This document shows, in pieces, positions 58,516 through 64,000 of a DNA stretch of 64,000 nucleotides. Source of the stretch: Scleroderma bovista (taxonomy: Eukaryota > Basidiomycota > Agaricomycetes > Boletales > Sclerodermataceae); assembly GCA_037178675.1 (NCBI GenBank), contig JAYMGJ010000119.1, positions 186,001 to 250,000 on the forward strand, in the 5' to 3' direction. The notes below the pieces were generated by a model. That model saw only the letters and a program-made list of their open reading frames with translations, was not told the DNA's origin and did not search any database. The position numbers and the translations under genes are program-made. Every line of letters starts with the position of its first letter. The first letter of the stretch is position 1.

Positions 58516-60474
58516 ATGTCCAGTGAAGAGAAAGTAATTGCGTAAGTTCAATGGCCAGTGCTTCCTTCTTCACTCGAGCTAATCATTAATCCAGCATCAT
58601 GGGCCCTACAGGGGTTGGAAAGTCTTCTGTGAGACGTGCCATATGGTGAATTCTGGGGCATTCATCCTGACACAATTAATTTAGTTTATTCAGAATGCAG
58701 TGCCGCCAGGTTTACGCACAGAAATCAAGGTTGGACATGGAATCCTGTCTGAAACCAAAGAGGTCCAACCTGTCAACTGGGTCACCGAAGATGGAACGAA
58801 AGTTAAGCTCATAGATACACCTGGTTTTGATGATTCGCGTGCTGGAGTAACCGACACAGAAGTCCTCAGAATGATTGCCACTTTCCTAACCAAAGAGTGA
58901 GATATACGCTTCCCTTTGCTGATAGCCTTTCACACATATCTCGTAGGTATGAAGGCAAAAAATTACTTAACGGACTTATTTATATCCATCGGATCACTGA
59001 CATTCGAGCGGGCGCAACCTCACAACGTAACCTGCGGATGTTCCGGAAACTGTGTGGAGATGACTCGCTGAAGAATGTAGTCATCATCACGACAATGTGG
59101 GACAAGATCGCCCCAGATGTAGGATCGCGACGTGAGCTCGAATTGATGACGAGCGATAGCATGTTCAAGCCGCTTCTGGATGGGGAAGCCATCATGAAGC
59201 GCCATTACAACACCCCCCAATCTGCAGCTGACGTTATCAATCTTCTCCTCTACAAAAATGCCACAACCATCCAGATTGTTCACGAGATTGTTGACCAGAA
59301 GAAGACTCTAGCGGAGACCGCAGCGGGTACCGAACTCGGAAAGGAAATCCATGCACTTTTGAAGAAGCACAAAGATGAAATGGAGGGTTTGAAAGGCCAG
59401 TTGAAGGGGATGATGCAGAATGAGATCGCAGGGGAGAGGCAAAGATTGGATGGAGTGATCGTGAGATTGTCAGAGGAACTTGAAGAATTGAAACGCGGCA
59501 TTGCTGGGCCAACTGGAAGGTGCGTATCGATAAAAGATGCTATGCAGTGCATTATTAATGAATTTACCTCAGCAGCCGTCCGCGTCGCAATGAGGTCGCA
59601 AATAACTTCCCGGCTCCTGAAACGAAATGTGTCGTGGACTCTTCCAGGCTTCTTCAATTAGTCAGGTATGTCTCCGTGTCGCTAGGGTTTGCAGCTATAC
59701 TAAAATTGAGAAGAAAACATGAATCTAGCTTAGCGCCCGACATTCTGAGTTCGGTAGCTTCTTGCGCTATACACTTCGCGGACGCAGTGGAGAGGAGTGT
59801 GGAAGGTATACAACGCAAATCGTCAACTTTGAAAGTTGTATTGGAATCGGAAGATATGGATACGCTCCAACAACTTATGAGATCAGATCCGTATCCTCGG
59901 ACGCTCACTCATGGGACCTGGAATAAGGCGGGGCGTGACATGGAGATCGAAAGTAAACTTCAATTCATGAGTTTCTATTTGTTGACGTATTCATTAGGTC
60001 ACCAATGAGCTCGAGGCTATTCTATCTACTTATTCCAAGCCCGGAATTGTCAGTAGGGTCCGGAATGGAAAGGCAACGAGGCGTTTCGGTGAGAGATATG
60101 CATTTCTATGTGGATCAGTCTGACGCAAAAAAGATGCCTTGAATGCGATTTTGGAATCTACGAGGGAGGTCGTCTCTGATATAGAAACCATGGTGGCGTG
60201 GTGGGCACCAGTTATCGACGCCCTTGGGAATGTGGAGGACACTGCTCATCGCATGAGGGGAGGGACCAGTCCCGAGGATAGCACTGACATATTTGCTCTA
60301 ACTCGTAGAGTCATTCGTGCATTGGATTCGTACTGCGAGGCGGTAAGTTTGAAAGATTACTCTAGTAATATAATACAATCTGATGGTACTTAAATTACAG
60401 TATGCAAGATGTCCAGAAGATCTGCACAAAGCTGCCCAGGGCCTATTGTTCTAGCATTTCCTTTTCTTATTCAT
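58516..60474 (+). pseudogene. GTPase B: AIG1/GIMAP-like copy with a broken splice donor
   Basis: Starts MSSEEKVIA at 58516; the P-loop IMGPTGVGKSS is split between exons as in copy A. Then FIQNAVPPGLRTEIKVGHGI, KLIDTPGFDDS, LIYIHRITDIRA and VVIITTMWD, a Glu/Lys-rich coiled coil (about 59,280-59,510), and splicing from about 59,519 into VVDSSRLLQLVR and the helical domain (DILSSVASCAIHFADAVERS). At 59,949-59,950 the donor that reads GTAAGT in copies A and C is GAAAGT. Reading through adds about 20 residues and stops at about 60,008. A cryptic donor 4 nt downstream would shift the frame. The later exons (ESTREVVSDIETMVAWWAPV to DLHKAAQGLLF, stop 60474) are still open. The GTPase part could still be made as a shortened protein. 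Confidence 0.7.
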
Positions 60475-60740
60475 TTAGTACCTTTCCCTACTACCCATGT
60501 CACAATGCTCCTGTATTTACCAACACGAATGTAGTGAAGGCTGAGTCTGATGTATTGGATATCACCAGGTTGGCTGTGAGTTCTATTCTGAGCAAAAGCA
60601 CAAATTGCTGTATCAAATACTCCTTTTCGCATAGTGCTAAAAGAAAAAAGTGCAATAGATGAAGTATTCAAGTATTCCGGACTGTACTAATCTGTTCCGT
60701 CGGAAAGGTATCACTATCTGTTCGCCATTCATCAGGGAGT

Positions 60741-62688
60741 TTAATTGTGAAGGGCATTCCTAAACTTTGCTGCCTTGCGAATATGTTGTGGGCATTTTTC
60801 AAACTGCAATTTACGCATGGTCAGAATCATGTTTTTACAGGAGTTATCAAACTCACCACCTCGCAGTAGGAGTCCAATGCACTAATGATGCGTGATAGAT
60901 TTACAGTGTCATTGAAGCCAGTGCCTCCTAAGTGGTGAGACGCATCTTCCACATTCCCAAGAGCATCGATAACCAGTGTCCACCAGTGAACCATGGTATT
61001 CATATCAGTGACAACCACCCTTATACATTCCAAAATCGCATTCAAGGCATCTATTTTTGTATCAGCCGCGGAACAGAACACCCACAATGGTATGAATAAC
61101 CAAACCGCTTTACTGCCTTTCTGTTCCAGATCATATTGACAATTCTTGACTTAGGATACTTAGTTAAAATTGCCCCGATGTCATTGATGACCTGGGGAAA
61201 ATTATGGTCAACAAATGGATGCTCATCAGTTGCAATTTACTTACGATCTCCAAGTTGTCCCGAGCATTCACCCAAATGGCACGCGTAAACATACGGGGAT
61301 GCGGATTTGCCATCATAAACTGCTGGAACGTGTCCATACTTTCCGATGCTAACGCAGATTTCAAGATTGGTAAGACTCGTTGCAGATACTTGGCACCCTC
61401 CTCCACTGCATCTGAAAATTGAACAGCCCGGGAAGCTACTAACCTCGACAGTTCGGGGTGAGTAGGGGCTAGAGTGTATTCAGATATTCTTGGCCCCCAT
61501 TAGTGAACTAGCGGATTCTAAGCAATTGGGAACTCACTTCACTAGCTGAAGAAGGTTTGAATAGTCCGCAACACTCTTTGTATCAGGAGTAGCGAAGCTG
61601 TTGCGTAAGTCATAGCTTGATGGAGAATCGCTGGATTAACTCCAACAATTAATATCGTCATGTATACATTCTTCAATGATACTCACTCTCCAGTTATCCC
61701 AGAAATGCCATGTTTCAACTCTTCTAGCTGCTCTGATAACTTGGTGACTGCCAGATCCAATATTTGCCTTTCCTCTGCGATCTCACTCTGCATGATTGAT
61801 CCCTTCAAATCGGCGTCCAACGACTTCATTTCGTTTTTGTGTTTCATCAAAAGTGCATGGATATCCTTCCTGAGTTCGGTAGCTGCTGCAGTATCCTCTA
61901 GAGCCTTGTTCTCATGAACAATCTCACGAACAATCTGGATGGTTGTGGTACTCTTTCCCAGGAGATACTTGACAACGTCAGCTGCAGACTTGTGGGTTCC
62001 GTCATGGCGCATCATGTTGGCTCCTCCGTCCAGTAGGAATTTGAACATGCTATCGCTCGACCTCAATTCTTGTTCACGTCTTAACCCTTCTTCTGGAGTT
62101 ACTACGTCCCACATTGTTGTAACGATGACGACGTTTGCTAGCGAGTCAGGGCCACAAATCTTCTGGAGCATGTGCAGGTTGCGTTGCGAAGTTCCTCCTA
62201 TTCGAGTATCACTGATCCGATGGATATAAAGAAGTCCAATGAGTTGTGATTTTTTCCTTTTGTACCTAGTACGAGAGATGGTGAGAAGCCGCTAACGAGA
62301 GCAACGCACATGATCCTACTCATTAGTCAGAAAGGTTGCGATCATTCCTAGGACTTTTGCGTCGGTCATTCCAGCGCACGAATCATCAAAACCGGGAGTA
62401 TCTACGAGGTTGACCCTAATGCCGTCCTCATTAATCCAAGAGACAGGTTGAATTTCTTTCGTTTCAGACTGGATACCATGTCCGACCTTGATCTTTATGT
62501 GCAAACTTGGCGGCACTGAGTTCCGAATAAACTGACTCGTCTGTGTCGGGATGAATTCTTTCATCATTGTATGATGTGACTTACAGAGGACTTTCCGACT
62601 CCCGTAGGGCCCAGGACACTAGCTTGTAATTACTAGTTGAAGGAAAACGATGACAGTGGTTAACTCACACAACAGTCCTGTTTAACAT
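60741..62688 (-). CDS. GTPase C: AIG1/GIMAP-like G domain fused to helical domain
   Basis: Starts MLNRTVV at 62688, different from MSSEE in A and B. Splicing gives VLGPTGVGKSS, FIRNSVPPSLHIKIKVGHGIQ, VNLVDTPGFDDSC, LLYIHRISDTRI and VVIVTTMWDVV, then the coiled coil (about 61,700-61,880). The tail exons carry DYSNLLQLVK, ISEYTLAPTHPELSRLVASRA, the intact donor GTAAGT at about 61,245, VVTDMNTMVHWWTLVIDALG, SRIISALDSYCEV and the end RKAAKFRNALHN at 60741. One tail donor reads GTTATT, a weak site. Open throughout otherwise, about 500 aa. Convergent with B; its gene structure is identical to that of A. Function not recognised beyond GTP binding. Confidence 0.72.
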
Positions 62689-63269
62689 GGTGGGTCTCTG
62701 AAGTGTGGAACGTGCAGGTCACTTGCTGGGAGAGAGCCCTGGGAGCTGAGAGTGCTGGTAGTACGTGCATATTAGTACAACGGTTCGGAACTCACTTACT
62801 AGTTATTATTGTCATTCACAAACCATTCCCGAGGAAATCTGTCGCCAGGTTGAACGGGCACAATGATTACGGCATAAGCATGGCAAGTGAATGGAATATT
62901 GTGTAACACTTCAATTCCTGTGTCACTAATTAATGTATTTTCCCTTGGTTTCCCCTAGTGTTCCCTACCCCAGTGAATACTTCTGCTTTTTTATAATACC
63001 TCCAGAACGTCCCGACATTTGTGTAGGTTGTTGCAATGAAATACGGTAATTACCCTAGAGCTGTGCAAGTTATTTCAAACAAGACACGCCTCGAAGTTGA
63101 GGCGTTGTGCAGTTCGATGGCAGTATTTCAAATTTCAAATTTGGGAATGAGATTACGGAGCTCGAGAATGCGTACTATGAAAACGGACTAATCTACCTTT
63201 ATGGCAAAGTAGAACACAGTTTAAACAAGCGAACCGCACGCCCATCACTGAAATGAAATGAACTGAGAT
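62689..63269. other. Intergenic, upstream of GTPase C
   Basis: AT-rich; short ORFs only. Short phrases such as CCCCAGTGAATA recall DNA upstream of copy A near 57,970, so this may be a diverged promoter duplicate. Confidence 0.4.
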
Positions 63270-64000
63270 TACGGCCGAGTGACAAATCGTTTGGATGGGA
63301 CAATGAGAGTCCGAAACAAGAGGTTGTCGTCGAAGCATTCAGAATCAAGTGGCGCCCAGTCACCAACGGAAAATTCTTCCAGTTCTACTAAAAATACCAC
63401 TCAAGTCGTAGTAGGGCCAAGTCCAAGAGCAAGTTTGTCTTTCCCTGCCAGCTGGGCTACCTCGGAAGTCAGAGAGATTCAAGTACGCACGTTGTACGGA
63501 CCGATTCCGATGAAGATAGCTTAGGATTGGCTCGTCGTTACCTCGTACGACAACTTATCTGCGTATGCTATCGTTAGGGGGGGACGTCTTCCCACTGAAC
63601 CGGAGCTTCGTGTGTTCCTGGATATATGTTGTCGTCCATATGTGTACATAGGATAGTGTCATCTTGGCTAGTGATAGTATCAGGAAACCTTGAGGAGCAA
63701 CCTGTACATTGGAATTAGTTGTATGTAGGTTTGAGCTGCTTCCTTCCATCTTCCAAAAATCATTGTCTCCCTTGGACTTGCGACTATTTAGTACTCCATT
63801 AAATTATGGATACATGCCATCGTAAAACAATGCGCGCCGCGCACATTATTACAAAAAGAGTAAAATGGGACACCCACTTTGGATAACGTGATGACGTAGT
63901 AGAAGCAAGGAAACTACAGAGTGAGGATATGGACAGTAAAGGAGGAAGACATCAATGTGGTTCGTCAGAAGGTAGTATCTTGGAAAAACCATCGCCTTGC
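63270..64000 (+). pseudogene. Partial egt1 copy plus downstream flank
   Basis: 63,290-63,630 matches egt1 around 54,240-54,590: GWDNESPKQEVVVEAFRI, then RTLYGPIPMKIA, SYDNLSAYAIV and GRLPTEPELRVFLDI. Breaks: a TAA after FFQFY, a TAG in place of the Trp codon of IAWDW, and a loss of codons in the Lys/Ser linker. At about 63,628 the sequence jumps to DNA equivalent to that after egt1 (55,255 on), deleting the last exons. It then follows that flank to the window end. No upstream egt1 exons. A dead fragment from a segmental duplication. Confidence 0.85.

Overview
The window is nuclear DNA from a filamentous basidiomycete, most likely an Agaricomycete. Genes are dense, on both strands, and cut by many short (about 41-65 nt) GT-AG introns. 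The families fit: a FunK1-type kinase, NACHT-WD40 STAND proteins with near-identical WD repeats, a fused ergothioneine enzyme Egt1, A1 aspartic peptidases and a fungal MLP1/TPR. The species cannot be told from the sequence alone.

Left to right: (1) 0-0.9 kb holds a damaged phosphopantothenoylcysteine decarboxylase (Hal3/Cab3-like) copy. (2) 2.5-8.9 kb and 30.5-36.8 kb are the two arms of a large inverted duplication. Each arm carries a NACHT-WD40 (NLR-like) gene, NWD1 on + and NWD2 on -, with its upstream DNA. NWD2 is intact over seven exons (about 1682 aa, 15 WD repeats). NWD1 has 17 WD repeats but a frameshifted first exon and a 72-nt in-frame deletion in exon 3. (3) Between the arms lie MOB1 (-) and MLP1/TPR (+), which are divergent, then a Ser/Thr kinase with a long disordered tail (-), an aspartic peptidase (+), a thioesterase-fold protein (+) and a second aspartic peptidase (+). 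(4) 37-43 kb carries a DHHC palmitoyltransferase (+), a decayed fragment of the same gene and a FunK1-like kinase (-). (5) 43-51 kb is accessory: a convergent pair of small paralogous unknown proteins, a Pro/Ser-rich ORF, a truncated TTC7/YPP1-like C-terminus, a probable OB-like unknown protein and small local repeats. (6) 51.7-55.1 kb is a complete egt1. (7) 55.7-62.7 kb has three copies, in alternating orientation, of a gene for an AIG1/GIMAP-like GTPase fused to a helical C-terminal domain; the middle copy has a broken splice donor. (8) 63.3-64 kb repeats the 3' part of egt1 and its downstream flank as a pseudogene, so a fourth GTPase copy may start just beyond the window.

The housekeeping genes (MOB1, MLP1, kinase, DHHC, egt1) sit among two expanding families with features of recognition or defence proteins: the NWD STAND pair and the GTPase-helical cluster. 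The STAND arrays show recent repeat turnover, with variation confined to a few codon positions, as known for fungal non-self recognition NLRs of the HET-E type. The GTPase-helical family is the least familiar element. A function in defence is an inference.
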